A stretch of DNA of 64,000 bases, taken from assembly GCF_963677715.1 (NCBI RefSeq), contig NZ_OY782495.1, positions 124,001-188,000 on the forward strand. The letters are read 5' to 3'. A program made the position numbers and the translations under genes. The stretch comes from an uncultured Bacteroides sp. GTDB taxonomy: Bacteria; Bacteroidota; Bacteroidia; Bacteroidales; Bacteroidaceae. Shown here piece by piece: positions 8,557 through 16,209 of this stretch; position 1 is the stretch's first letter; every line of letters begins with the position of its first letter. The notes under the pieces are model-generated. The model ran no database searches. It was not told the origin of the DNA and saw only the letters and a program-made list of their open reading frames with translations.

Positions 8557-9267
8557 ATGGAAATAAAGAAACTAACCAAAGCAGAAATAGACGAAGGTCT
8601 AACTATTGAGTTCGTTAATAAAATAAATCTTAAAATGAAAAGCTCTCCTGTTATGTTTAAGCAAGGAGATGAATCTGTATTATTACTTCAATGTTCAAAA
8701 GGTTTTTGGGTAAAAACCGATGATGGATATCTTAAAGATGAAAAAGGAAGATTGATTGTATTCGATGAAAAAAAATGCCAAATAGCTAGAGCAAGGTATC
8801 TTCTCATTCACGGGGAAGAAGAAAAGGCGTTGGAAGCAGAAAAACTACTCGAAAAAAGGAAAAAACTTGTATGGGAAAAGTTAGAAATATTCAAAAAAAA
8901 TATTGAAGACATAAAACAGTATAAAGATCCTAATTCAACCTATTCTTTGCTAGTAAAAGCTTTTGAATCGGACATGAGTGAAGAAGAAAGAACTTTTATC
9001 CAGGCTAAGAACCAACGTGAAATAGAGGGATTGCCAAAAATGGAAAAACAGTATAATGCTCTACTGTCTGAGTTTGAAAAGGGAAATATTGAATATCTAT
9101 TAGCTATAACAGGCATAGAGAAAAGAGAAAACCCTATTACATTCAAATTCGATAACGAGGATGATATGAGAATTTTTAAAACCGTTTTTTCAAAAAGTGC
9201 AATGGAATCTATGAATTATGATACAAACAAAATGTTTGCTCGACTTGACGTTGAAAGGAAATATTAA
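8557..9267 (+). CDS. Hypothetical phage protein, 236 aa
   Basis: The N-terminal 80 residues look like a small beta-rich domain, followed by a long charged helical region (residues 75-150) and a C-terminal alpha/beta tail. There are no recognisable catalytic motifs. It lies 20 bases after the PcfJ gene in the same transcript. Confidence 0.7.
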   Translation: MEIKKLTKAEIDEGLTIEFVNKINLKMKSSPVMFKQGDESVLLLQCSKGFWVKTDDGYLKDEKGRLIVFDEKKCQIARARYLLIHGEEEKALEAEKLLEKRKKLVWEKLEIFKKNIEDIKQYKDPNSTYSLLVKAFESDMSEEERTFIQAKNQREIEGLPKMEKQYNALLSEFEKGNIEYLLAITGIEKRENPITFKFDNEDDMRIFKTVFSKSAMESMNYDTNKMFARLDVERKY

Positions 9268-9268
9268 A

Positions 9269-9460
9269 ATGAGTTTAGAGAAAGCATTAGAATACATAGA
9301 GAAAGTCATTCCTAAAAATGGATATGATAAGCAATACGCTAGAATGATAGCTACTAGAGTAGCCTATATTGCGAGTAATACACCACAAGAATTTTATGAT
9401 GAACAAAAAAAGTCCTCAACAGAAAATAAGAGACAAGGAAATAGCGAAGATAAAGTCTAA
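9269..9460 (+). CDS. Hypothetical 63-aa protein
   Basis: The ATG at 9269 follows the previous stop at once and gives MSLEKALEYIEKVIPKNG. The upstream start at 9218 would overlap the preceding gene by 50 bases. The product is helical with a charged C-terminus. Its 3' end overlaps the next gene in another frame. Confidence 0.55.
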   Translation: MSLEKALEYIEKVIPKNGYDKQYARMIATRVAYIASNTPQEFYDEQKKSSTENKRQGNSEDKV

Positions 9461-9695
9461 ACTACCCACCTTCTGCGCAATATGTGGAAGATATACAAAC
9501 GGAGATGGAGCACATCTACTTCCAAAATCAGTTTGGCCAGAACACTATATTCAACCTCTTAATATCGTACGATTATGTCGTGAATGTCATAATTCATACG
9601 ATAATGATATTCTTTTCCGGCAACAGCAAGAAAAATTATATCAACAGATATGTAAGTTTGACAAAAAAGGAGCAAATAGACATTTTAGGCTATAA
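9396..9695 (+). CDS. HNH endonuclease-like protein
   Basis: From the ATG at 9396 the product has 99 residues. It shows CAICG, then DGAHLLPKS and a CRECHNSYDND segment, the pattern of a zinc-stabilised HNH/NinG-type nuclease fold with a His in the first strand and a Cys-x-x-Cys knuckle. It overlaps the end of the preceding gene. It is likely a recombination-associated nuclease; two further HNH-type proteins are at 39608 and 49034. Confidence 0.7.
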   Translation: MMNKKSPQQKIRDKEIAKIKSKLPTFCAICGRYTNGDGAHLLPKSVWPEHYIQPLNIVRLCRECHNSYDNDILFRQQQEKLYQQICKFDKKGANRHFRL

Positions 9696-9734
9696 ATGAA
9701 CTTAGAAGATGATTTTAAAAAACGAAAAGATTAA

Positions 9735-10592
9735 ATGAATAACTATTTCTCCCACGATAATAATGCCCGAAACGACGATAAAATTATCGCTGTTCGGATG
9801 AAATATGGCGCAGAGGGATATGGTATCTATTTCATGATATTAGAACGGCTAATGGAAAGCACAGACTACATGAGTATCAAAGATTATAATATTATAGCCT
9901 TTGATCTTCGTGTAGATGCTTCCAAAATCAAATCGATAATTGAAGACTTTGGGTTATTTGTCTTTACCGAAGACGGTAAGTACTTCTACTCCGAAAGCTT
10001 TAATCGCCGTATGATACCATTGAATAATATGAGAGAACAACGTCGTCTTGCTGGTAAAAAGTCTGCTGAAAAAAGAGCTAAAAATGGGAGTAATTTAACG
10101 ACCGTTGAACGACCGTTGCATGAAAATCCAACAAAGAAAGAAAAGAAAGAAATAAAAGAGAATAAAAAAGAAATATATAAAGAAAAAAATCCCCTCTCAA
10201 TTTCTCCTGATATTTTAAACTTATCTGAAAAATCGCTAGAAGAATGTTTCAATGAGATAAAAGCGAATCAGAGCTGGAGAGAAACGCTATGCATGAATAC
10301 CCGGATACGGGATAGAACTTTCATGCCGGCAGATTTTGACCAGTACTTGAAACAATTCTTCCGAAAACTTGCCAATGAGGGTGAGACTAAAAAATCTCCT
10401 AAGGACGCTATGAGCCATTTTGCAAGATGGCTGAGTATTGAAATCAAAAACAAATCGAATGAAAAAGCAGCTATTAAAAATCAGCGAGATAGTGAGCAGC
10501 GAAAAAATGATTCAATCACTGCGATCTCTACAACCGTCATGGAAGCCGCCGAAAAACGTAGAGCCGAACTTGAGGCAGAAGGCATTATTTAA
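9735..10592 (+). CDS. DUF4373-type phage replication protein
   Basis: The first 90 residues match the Lin1244/Lin1753-type N-terminal domain: FSHDNNARNDDKI, then MKYGAEGYGIYFMILERL. This winged-helix-like domain occurs in phage replication initiators. A low-complexity Lys/Glu linker (about 130-160) leads to a C-terminal domain with MNTRIRDRTFMPADFDQYL. It probably binds an origin and recruits the helicase. A 12-codon frame (9696-9734) ends just before this ATG and could be a leader peptide. Confidence 0.8.
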   Translation: MNNYFSHDNNARNDDKIIAVRMKYGAEGYGIYFMILERLMESTDYMSIKDYNIIAFDLRVDASKIKSIIEDFGLFVFTEDGKYFYSESFNRRMIPLNNMREQRRLAGKKSAEKRAKNGSNLTTVERPLHENPTKKEKKEIKENKKEIYKEKNPLSISPDILNLSEKSLEECFNEIKANQSWRETLCMNTRIRDRTFMPADFDQYLKQFFRKLANEGETKKSPKDAMSHFARWLSIEIKNKSNEKAAIKNQRDSEQRKNDSITAISTTVMEAAEKRRAELEAEGII

Positions 10593-11175
10593 TGCTTACC
10601 CTACACCAATAGGCTTTATCAATGACTATAACCCAGACATGCAAATTGAATTAATCAAATGCGGGGCTTCTCACGCAGATTTAGCCCTCAATGATACAAT
10701 CCCATCGATTGGATTACTATCATCCACCTACGGGGAGGAAACGCCTATTGAATGGCTTAAGATACAACTGGGAAGTTTAAATGATTTTGCAGAGGTTAGT
10801 AAAAAAATAACTTCTGATCAACTCAACGAACTTGCTTCTTTGATTGTATCCGAGTATTGCTATCTAAATGCAGCGGAGATTTGCCTTTTCATTGGCCGTT
10901 TTAAAATCGGAAAATATGGGAGCTTCTACGGCGCTATCGATCCGCTCAAGATAACAAGCGCATTAGTTGTATATAATGCCGAAAGGCTTCTGGATATTAC
11001 TACAAAAGAAAGAGAGCGAATTCAGCTCAACAGGGATAGCGAAATCGAAGGAAGGTATCACAGACAAAATATTTCTCATTTGGAATATGTAAAACTAAGA
11101 GAGAGAGCGGACAATGGCGATAAGGAAGCCATTGATTTGCTTGGCCCGTATTATAAAAATAAACAACAAAAATAA
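10507..11175 (+). CDS. DUF6633-type phage protein, partner of the replication gene
   Basis: The ATG at 10507 is chosen because the conserved part begins near LRQKALFNAYP. It overlaps the end of the upstream gene by 86 bases. The middle has a helical segment with SEYCYLNAAEICLFIGRFK, then GKYGSFYGAIDPLKI, typical of a family usually next to DUF4373 genes. By position it may act as helicase loader or primosome adaptor, which is inference. The C-terminal 50 residues are strongly charged. Confidence 0.7.
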   Translation: MIQSLRSLQPSWKPPKNVEPNLRQKALFNAYPTPIGFINDYNPDMQIELIKCGASHADLALNDTIPSIGLLSSTYGEETPIEWLKIQLGSLNDFAEVSKKITSDQLNELASLIVSEYCYLNAAEICLFIGRFKIGKYGSFYGAIDPLKITSALVVYNAERLLDITTKERERIQLNRDSEIEGRYHRQNISHLEYVKLRERADNGDKEAIDLLGPYYKNKQQK

Positions 11176-11176
11176 T

Positions 11177-11386
11177 ATGCAAATAATTAAAACAAACTTA
11201 GTACTGTCATGTACCTGCAAAAAATGCGGATCTACATACATGGCCGTCGCAATATACGGTGGCATCGAGATAGACGCTGAATCCACCCATACTATTGCAG
11301 AAGCTCATTTGAAAGGAGATAAAGTAAAGCTAGACGAGGGTATTGTAACTCTTCGCATGTGTAACTGCGAAAATGATAAAAGATGA
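11177..11386 (+). CDS. Small zinc-ribbon protein, 69 aa
   Basis: The ATG at 11177 starts 1 base after the previous stop. The product has SCTCKKCGS near the N-terminus and RMCNCEN at the C-terminus, four Cys that could bind one zinc. It overlaps the next gene by ATGA. Function unknown. Confidence 0.65.
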   Translation: MQIIKTNLVLSCTCKKCGSTYMAVAIYGGIEIDAESTHTIAEAHLKGDKVKLDEGIVTLRMCNCENDKR

Positions 11387-11895
11387 AAGTAATCGAGTAT
11401 ACAGAGTCGCAAATATTGAATATTTTGGAGAAACGTTTTTTATCAAACCCAAAATATATTATTAGGAATCTATATGTGTTTGGATGGGAATCGGATTATT
11501 TAGCTCTTACAAGATCTGGCTATTGGTATGAAATAGAAGTGAAGATAAGTCGATCAGATTTTAATGCAGATATGAAGAAAGTGCAAAAACATAATATTCT
11601 ATCTAGTAAAATAAGCATTGACGGAAAAAGCTATTCATCATCAAATAATAAACATCTTTTTAACCGACCTAACTATTTCTATTACGCAGTGCCAGAAGGT
11701 CTTATTACAAAAGAAGAGGTACCGGACTATGCCGGACTGATATATATAGATGAATACAAATTCTACAGGATTGCAAAAATGGCACCCGCAATACATAAGG
11801 ATAAGATCAAAATTGACTTGCAGGATAAATTTTACTACAACTGGAAAAATGAACTTAGCAAAAATAATAAATTAATTAAATCAAAAAAAATATGA
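11383..11895 (+). CDS. Restriction-endonuclease-fold (MmcB/ERF4-like) phage nuclease
   Basis: The central segment GWESDYLALTRSGYWYEIEVKISRSDF holds the D...ExK catalytic signature of the PD-(D/E)xK fold, followed by a conserved KKVQKH helix. Proteins of this form are common small phage proteins of unclear role, probably DNA nucleases or inactive DNA binders. The E-V-K triad appears intact. It is coupled to both neighbours by 4-base overlaps. Confidence 0.68.
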   Translation: MKVIEYTESQILNILEKRFLSNPKYIIRNLYVFGWESDYLALTRSGYWYEIEVKISRSDFNADMKKVQKHNILSSKISIDGKSYSSSNNKHLFNRPNYFYYAVPEGLITKEEVPDYAGLIYIDEYKFYRIAKMAPAIHKDKIKIDLQDKFYYNWKNELSKNNKLIKSKKI

Positions 11896-12182
11896 AAACA
11901 GTAGCATTTACAACTGTATGTGTAGTCGCATTTCTTTTCATAGGGCACTTTAGCATTACCCTCTCCCCGTTTAAGATTTCCTTACCCTTTTGGAATCGAT
12001 CATTAGCCTATTTATTAATGGCTATCGCTATTACACTGTTAAGCGCAGGAGATTACGCACAAGGATACAAGAAAGGATTGGAAAAAGGCGACTATGTAAA
12101 AGGCTATAAAGATGGCCTGCAAAATGGATCGAAAATAGTTCTTGAAGAAATCGAAAAAACACAAAAAGAGAAAAGTGAGTAA
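11892..12182 (+). CDS. Small membrane protein with GYxxGL repeats
   Basis: Two hydrophobic helices (residues 5-22 and 38-52) are followed by a cytoplasmic tail with the repeated motif GYKKGLEKGDYVKGYKDGLQ. This Gly/Tyr/Lys repeat resembles short linker repeats in other phage membrane proteins. Its function is unknown; a role at the membrane or in lysis timing is possible but not shown. Confidence 0.6.
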   Translation: MKTVAFTTVCVVAFLFIGHFSITLSPFKISLPFWNRSLAYLLMAIAITLLSAGDYAQGYKKGLEKGDYVKGYKDGLQNGSKIVLEEIEKTQKEKSE

Positions 12183-12185
12183 GTT

Positions 12186-12563
12186 ATGAAATCATATTCA
12201 ATATTTAAAAAGTATACGTACGGTTTGCACTACGCTATCGGTTACAAACTATTATTTTGCCTTATTGCTATTGTACATATACGTAAAATCGCGTATAGAG
12301 GGAAAGTGAATAAAACAGAAAGACGTTACCAGATAGACTATAGGATTGGTAAAATGATAGCTCTACCTTTAAAGTTTAAAACCAAACCAATAATCAGAAA
12401 TTTACTTGTGCTAAACCTTATTTTATTGCCGCCCTATTTACTTTTTGTCTTTTATTATTATGGTAAGATAGCAATTTGCGAGATTATATTATACGCACTA
12501 AACAGCGTGATTTTCTGGTTTTCGGCATTTACTGTAATGTTAATAATGTATTTAATGAAATAA
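12186..12563 (+). CDS. Predicted membrane protein, 125 aa
   Basis: Hydrophobic segments lie at about residues 20-35, 70-92 and 95-122, the last two strong enough to be transmembrane helices. The loop between them is basic. It follows another membrane protein by 3 bases and is A/T-rich in codon use. Confidence 0.6.
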   Translation: MKSYSIFKKYTYGLHYAIGYKLLFCLIAIVHIRKIAYRGKVNKTERRYQIDYRIGKMIALPLKFKTKPIIRNLLVLNLILLPPYLLFVFYYYGKIAICEIILYALNSVIFWFSAFTVMLIMYLMK

Positions 12564-12566
12564 GAG

Positions 12567-12761
12567 ATGAAACGAGTAATAGAAAAGATAAAAGCCATCT
12601 GGCATATAATTACAGATGATGAATATGCTACTTATACCATTACTATAAAAAATGGTAAAAGAGTAGAAGGAAGATCCTCTTGTTTTATTTCAGATAATGC
12701 AAGCACTATGTTTTTAGATACTATTGTGGAATTTACCAGTAAATACATAAGAAATAAGTAA
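12567..12761 (+). CDS. Hypothetical 64-aa protein
   Basis: A small soluble protein with the strand-rich segment YATYTITIKNGKRVEG in its middle. It starts 3 bases after the previous stop. No motif is recognised. Confidence 0.55.
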   Translation: MKRVIEKIKAIWHIITDDEYATYTITIKNGKRVEGRSSCFISDNASTMFLDTIVEFTSKYIRNK

Positions 12762-12764
12762 ATC

Positions 12765-13139
12765 ATGAGTGAAAAAGAATATTTCATTTGCTCAAAAGCA
12801 GTGATTAATGTATTTCCTGAATGCGAGAAATCAAAACCTATTAAAACAGGATACGAAGAAGATGAAAATATCTTTGTTGCCGTTCTTGATTTTGATAAAG
12901 TTAAATTAATCTATAATTCATTAGACGAAATACATCAAGATGATTTCTGGTGTCAAGAGATAGTAGGCGGAACGATGAATGTTGCTAAGATCCATTTGAC
13001 TAATATTCGTAAAAACGGAATATTTAAAGAAATAGAGAATATTCTTTGTTTAACGAACGTTAATAATAGGGCTATGTGTATCCATCAACTATGCGAAAAA
13101 TATGGACGCAACCCGATAGAGTTAGCTAATAAATTTTAA
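12765..13139 (+). CDS. Hypothetical phage protein, 124 aa
   Basis: The product is acidic, with five Cys spread through the chain and a C-terminal helix IHQLCEKYGRNPIELANKF. It starts 3 bases after the preceding stop. It lies directly before the deoxyribosyltransferase-like gene, but that gene has its own strong ribosome binding site. Function unknown. Confidence 0.6.
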   Translation: MSEKEYFICSKAVINVFPECEKSKPIKTGYEEDENIFVAVLDFDKVKLIYNSLDEIHQDDFWCQEIVGGTMNVAKIHLTNIRKNGIFKEIENILCLTNVNNRAMCIHQLCEKYGRNPIELANKF

Positions 13140-13141
13140 AA

Positions 13142-13150
13142 TAAAGGAGG
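13142..13150 (+). promoter_or_regulatory. Canonical Shine-Dalgarno sequence
   Basis: AAAGGAGGT lies 8 bases before the ATG at 13159. Nearly all other genes here have A-rich leaders without such a site, as expected in Bacteroidetes. It may mark a gene recently acquired from a host that relies on this signal, or a gene tuned for high translation. Confidence 0.7.
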
Positions 13151-13158
13151 TAAAAGCA

Positions 13159-13701
13159 ATGGCAAAAATATATGTAGCAAGCAGTTGGAGAAACCAATTT
13201 CAGCAAGAAGTGGTAAAGAGATTAAGACATGCAGGGCATGAGGTTTATGATTTTATGAATCCTCCAGGTAAAACGGGGTTTCAATGGTCAAAAATAGATG
13301 AGAATTGGCAGGATTGGGACACTAAACAATATTGCGAAGCGTTAAATCACCCTATTGCTATTGAGGGGTTTAACTCCGACTTTAACGCTATGAAAGAGGC
13401 TGATATATGCGTTATGGTTCTTCCTTGCGGACGATCTGCTAATACAGAGGCAGGATGGATGAAAGGAGCCGCCAAAAAGGTCTATGTATTATCTCCTTAT
13501 AAAGAAGAGCCTGAACTAATGTACAAAATCTATGATGGGATATTTTGCAGCGTATCAGATCTATTAATAGAACTGAGCAACAAATGCGGAGATTGCGATT
13601 CCTTCTGCGAGTGCGGACTGGGAAGTAAAGGGGTGAAAATGGATGATATTGCTTGTTCGTTTTTTGATGATACGGTACTAAGTCGGCTAAAACGCAAATA
13701 A
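13159..13701 (+). CDS. Nucleoside 2-deoxyribosyltransferase-like protein
   Basis: The protein starts KIYVASSWRNQFQQEVVKRL, with the Rossmann-like fold of deoxyribosyltransferase relatives. ADICVMVLPCGRSANTEAG near residue 92 is the nucleotide-binding loop with the catalytic-type Glu. The C-terminal tail is Cys-rich (CGDCDSFCECG). Such phage proteins are thought to act on nucleosides or signalling nucleotides; the exact reaction is not known. About the first 150 residues are nearly the same as those of the gene at 40947-41654 on the other strand. That copy carries an extra C-terminal domain. Confidence 0.82.
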   Translation: MAKIYVASSWRNQFQQEVVKRLRHAGHEVYDFMNPPGKTGFQWSKIDENWQDWDTKQYCEALNHPIAIEGFNSDFNAMKEADICVMVLPCGRSANTEAGWMKGAAKKVYVLSPYKEEPELMYKIYDGIFCSVSDLLIELSNKCGDCDSFCECGLGSKGVKMDDIACSFFDDTVLSRLKRK

Positions 13702-13726
13702 TAGATTTTCATTAAAATAGTAGATT

Positions 13727-13864
13727 ATGATTTTTGAAGAAGAAAACATTGTGTGTCCCGTCTGCGGAGAAGAGTTCTCTCCAGAATATGGAGAGCTAAA
13801 CGAATATGGAGATATCGTTTGTCCCAGTTGTGCCAGTGATCCTCCGCTATATGAAGAAAAATGA
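13727..13864 (+). CDS. 45-aa zinc-ribbon protein
   Basis: The peptide has VCPVCGEEFS and VCPSCASD, two CPxC knuckles 27 residues apart, and an acidic middle. It overlaps the next gene by ATGA. This is a typical single-zinc ribbon; the role is unknown. Confidence 0.65.
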   Translation: MIFEEENIVCPVCGEEFSPEYGELNEYGDIVCPSCASDPPLYEEK

Positions 13865-14106
13865 AATGTCCAAAATGTAATGGTAGCGGAACTGTTCCGA
13901 ATGATAGATATTACAATTACTGTAATGCTGTAGCGTATGAGAGGGGTATAAATCCCAATAAACGTTGTGCTAAATGCAACGGTAAAGGATTTATACTCTC
14001 TAATTTCAATGAAATATTGGATATGATGAATGTGGCTATCAATAACAATCAAGGATTGTCATTGGACCAATTGAAGGAAATAAAGAATTTACTAATTAAA
14101 AAATAG
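13861..14106 (+). CDS. DnaJ-type zinc-finger protein, 81 aa
   Basis: Two CxxCxGxG repeats (CPKCNGSGT at residue 3 and CAKCNGKGF at residue 36) are those of a DnaJ central domain. A helical C-terminus follows. There is no J domain, so it is not a chaperone partner in the usual sense. It is coupled to the upstream zinc-ribbon gene. Confidence 0.7.
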   Translation: MKCPKCNGSGTVPNDRYYNYCNAVAYERGINPNKRCAKCNGKGFILSNFNEILDMMNVAINNNQGLSLDQLKEIKNLLIKK

Positions 14107-14108
14107 TG

Positions 14109-14567
14109 ATGGAAAAGAAATTAGTTACTAAAGAAGTTTATATTTCATCCGATGGGATTGAATTCACAAACGAAGATGAATGCAGGAAGCATGAATCTAT
14201 TTTTTCAAATATAAAGTATTTCAAAATCAGTCATACGCCTGATTTGAATGAAACAGGACTTTACACTCATAAAACTTACGTGGCGGTATATTCAGCTAAC
14301 GGATGTCATCGTGAAGTCGCCATTGATTGGGCCACGAGAACATTTTCATATTTATGTAGCGGAGTTCAGGGTATTGGGTTTATGCCTAGTTTCAATGTGT
14401 CGGATAGCAATAAAAAAGAGTGGGTAGAATGTGAACCTACGAAATGGGGAGGCATGAATCTTGCAAATAAAGCTATATTTTTAAGCCCTATAGAAGTTCA
14501 TTATATGGGCGAAAATATAGATTATATGGATTATATAGGTTTAAAAAATAGCATTTATGAAAAATAG
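14109..14567 (+). CDS. Hypothetical phage protein, 152 aa
   Basis: The ATG at 14109 is used; a GTG lies one codon upstream. The N-terminal KKLVTKEVYISSDGIEFTNE resembles short phage proteins that read a target and then have a strand-rich body. The middle shows THKTYVAVYSANGCHREVAI. No catalytic motif is seen. It overlaps the next gene by 11 bases. Confidence 0.6.
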   Translation: MEKKLVTKEVYISSDGIEFTNEDECRKHESIFSNIKYFKISHTPDLNETGLYTHKTYVAVYSANGCHREVAIDWATRTFSYLCSGVQGIGFMPSFNVSDSNKKEWVECEPTKWGGMNLANKAIFLSPIEVHYMGENIDYMDYIGLKNSIYEK

Positions 14568-14793
14568 CACTAACGATCCTCTTCCGGATAGAACCGAAAG
14601 AGGAACTATAAGAAAAACGGACTCAACCCAAAATGAGGATGAACCCAGACTCGAAAAAATGATTAAGGCGCAACGGAAAAGAGAAAGAAAACTTCATCCA
14701 TTGCGCCTTAATAGTAAAACTGTGATCTATGTTACGAAAGATAAAAATAACCCTCAATATGCGGAAAGTATGAGAATAAAACTAGGGTTGTAA
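14557..14793 (+). CDS. Small basic phage protein (TERGT/HPLRLNS family)
   Basis: This 78-residue protein contains TERGTIRK near the N-terminus, a charged helix, then HPLRLNSKTVIYV and a C-terminal KLGL. A clear paralogue is encoded at 40709-40963 on the other strand (TERGTPRK, HPLRLNSATIIYV, KLGI). The first half looks unstructured and basic, suggesting a nucleic-acid or protein-binding peptide. The family is not named to my knowledge. Confidence 0.65.
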   Translation: MKNSTNDPLPDRTERGTIRKTDSTQNEDEPRLEKMIKAQRKRERKLHPLRLNSKTVIYVTKDKNNPQYAESMRIKLGL

Positions 14794-14820
14794 GGATGTA
14801 ATTTAAAAAAAAACAATATA

Positions 14821-15225
14821 ATGATAAAGGAAGACGAATTTCCATTTACGGGATCAGGCAAAGGGTGGCAGGAAGAGTATAAGGGCTACGACATGGCGGT
14901 ATACATAGAAAAGTATAAAGGCATCAAGCTTTATGTATTCAACGACGGGAGGCTTTTAAGTACTGTGAGCAGAGATTATATAAGTGTCTCTGATATGTTT
15001 GTCATCGGAAGAAAAGAAGTTGATCGGCTCATAGAGTCGGCATCCAGAAAGAAGACGGAAATGGAGGTCAAAAAATCCGTTTACTATAAAAAGAAATGCC
15101 GGGCTGAAGCTATTAACGCGTTTAGGTCTACATGTTATTTTAAAGGAATAGAAGGAAAAACTTATGATGATGCATTGGCATTATTCGAATACGAGATTGA
15201 TAAGAACTTTGGTAAAATCATTTAA
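14821..15225 (+). CDS. Hypothetical phage protein, 134 aa
   Basis: The N-terminal 60 residues form a strand-rich domain (GSGKGWQEEYKGYDMAVYIE), followed by a Lys-rich helix and a short C-terminal helix. The GSGKG here is not a P-loop, since no following hydrophobic helix and Walker B are seen. It starts 27 bases after the previous stop. Confidence 0.6.
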   Translation: MIKEDEFPFTGSGKGWQEEYKGYDMAVYIEKYKGIKLYVFNDGRLLSTVSRDYISVSDMFVIGRKEVDRLIESASRKKTEMEVKKSVYYKKKCRAEAINAFRSTCYFKGIEGKTYDDALALFEYEIDKNFGKII

Positions 15226-15235
15226 AACTATAGAT

Positions 15236-15481
15236 ATGACATTATTGGAAAAACTACTCGGTAAAGAGTATTATCTCAACGTACTTAACGACAGGCAACA
15301 GGATTATGTAGCCTCAACTCCTTTTGAAACATATAGAGAAGCGATGGCTCATAAACGGTCCTTAGAAGAAAATAGAACCGTACATTACGTAAGAACAATC
15401 TCCTTCAGATCGAAAGAACCCTTCCATAAGCTTGATAATTTGAGTTCATTAAAGCCGTCACGATTTAGGATAGAGCCTTAA
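15236..15481 (+). CDS. Hypothetical 81-aa protein
   Basis: The ATG at 15236 is preferred to the start at 15164, which would overlap the upstream gene. The product begins MTLLEKLLGKEYYLNVLNDR and ends in a basic tail. It is the last gene before a 42-base gap and the small late operon. Confidence 0.5.
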   Translation: MTLLEKLLGKEYYLNVLNDRQQDYVASTPFETYREAMAHKRSLEENRTVHYVRTISFRSKEPFHKLDNLSSLKPSRFRIEP

Positions 15482-15511
15482 CGCATAAATAAGATTACTA
15501 ATTAAAACAAA

Positions 15512-15519
15512 TACATTTG
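15512..15519 (+). promoter_or_regulatory. Candidate -7 element before late + strand operon
   Basis: TACATTTG fits the Bacteroides TAnnTTTG consensus and is followed 4 bases later by the ATG of the 112-aa gene. Transcription would then begin near or inside the start codon, so the message could be leaderless. The -33 element is weak. This is a weak call. Confidence 0.35.
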
Positions 15520-15523
15520 CCGT

Positions 15524-15862
15524 ATGCATGTAATATTAGATTCAACAGATAACTCGGTAACACTGTCACCTAAGATGTGTCAAGAGTTACAAATAGAGAA
15601 AAATACATCATTTATCTTTATATTCAAGATAAAAGGTGAAAAGAGATTCGGACTAAAAAGAGTATCAACTGAATTTGCGAAAACAACGCAATGTGGGATA
15701 GTTTCTCTTAATCCGAAACTTAAAACATTTGGATTCATTACCAATTGTCCAACTGTTAGCCTTATTTTCTACGAGATGGGAATAACAGGCAAAACAGCTA
15801 GGCTAAAAGTGAAAAAAGAAATGCTGCCTGGCGGCGATTATATATATGGCTTATGGAAGTAA
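15524..15862 (+). CDS. Hypothetical protein, AbrB/MraZ-like shape, 112 aa
   Basis: The N-terminus VILDSTDNSVTLSPKMCQEL resembles swapped-hairpin AbrB-type strands (a short strand, SVTLSPKM, then a helix). It shares this layout with the next gene, so the two are probably distant paralogues. The pair precedes the 890-residue virion-like protein, a layout that suggests head or tail assembly accessory roles. It overlaps the next gene by 10 bases. Confidence 0.55.
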   Translation: MHVILDSTDNSVTLSPKMCQELQIEKNTSFIFIFKIKGEKRFGLKRVSTEFAKTTQCGIVSLNPKLKTFGFITNCPTVSLIFYEMGITGKTARLKVKKEMLPGGDYIYGLWK

Positions 15863-16209
15863 TCAGTAACATAAAATCAGACATATCATTTCATGAAAAC
15901 GGATTGATTGAAATATCTGCAAAAATCTCCACCCTTTTAGGCATAAGAAATGGAGATACAATAGGTTTTGCAATCGATAAAAATGAAGCGTACATGTTTG
16001 TCTCGGGCCGCGGTGAAACTTCTAAAAAAGGTCGATGCGTACAATCCAAAAAAGGTAGCAATTTCATGCGTGTTAATTGGAAAAGAGCATGTAATGAAAT
16101 ACTTGCAGGCAATATTATGGGCAGATACAGAGTAGGGGAGCCGGTTAAGATAGGGGGAGAAATATATCTACCAATTATAACAAGAAAAAATTATGCAGAA
16201 AGAGATTAA
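15853..16209 (+). CDS. Hypothetical protein, AbrB-like N-terminus, 118 aa
   Basis: Residues 8-45 (NGLIEISAKISTLLGIRNGD, then a strand) fit an AbrB/SpoVT-like hairpin. The C-terminal half has a YRVGEPVKIGGEIYLPI segment. It overlaps the 890-residue gene by 17 bases, implying coupled translation. It might be a regulator or a small structural protein. Confidence 0.55.
   Translation: MEVISNIKSDISFHENGLIEISAKISTLLGIRNGDTIGFAIDKNEAYMFVSGRGETSKKGRCVQSKKGSNFMRVNWKRACNEILAGNIMGRYRVGEPVKIGGEIYLPIITRKNYAERD

Noticed and set aside
13687-14052. 121-codon - strand frame
   Set aside because: It is antisense to two zinc-ribbon genes with clear CxxC motifs and coupled starts.
15062-15236. Longer starts for small + strand genes (for example 9218, 15164, 11114)
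   Set aside because: These upstream starts lie deep inside the preceding gene in another frame; the inner ATGs directly after the previous stop are better supported.
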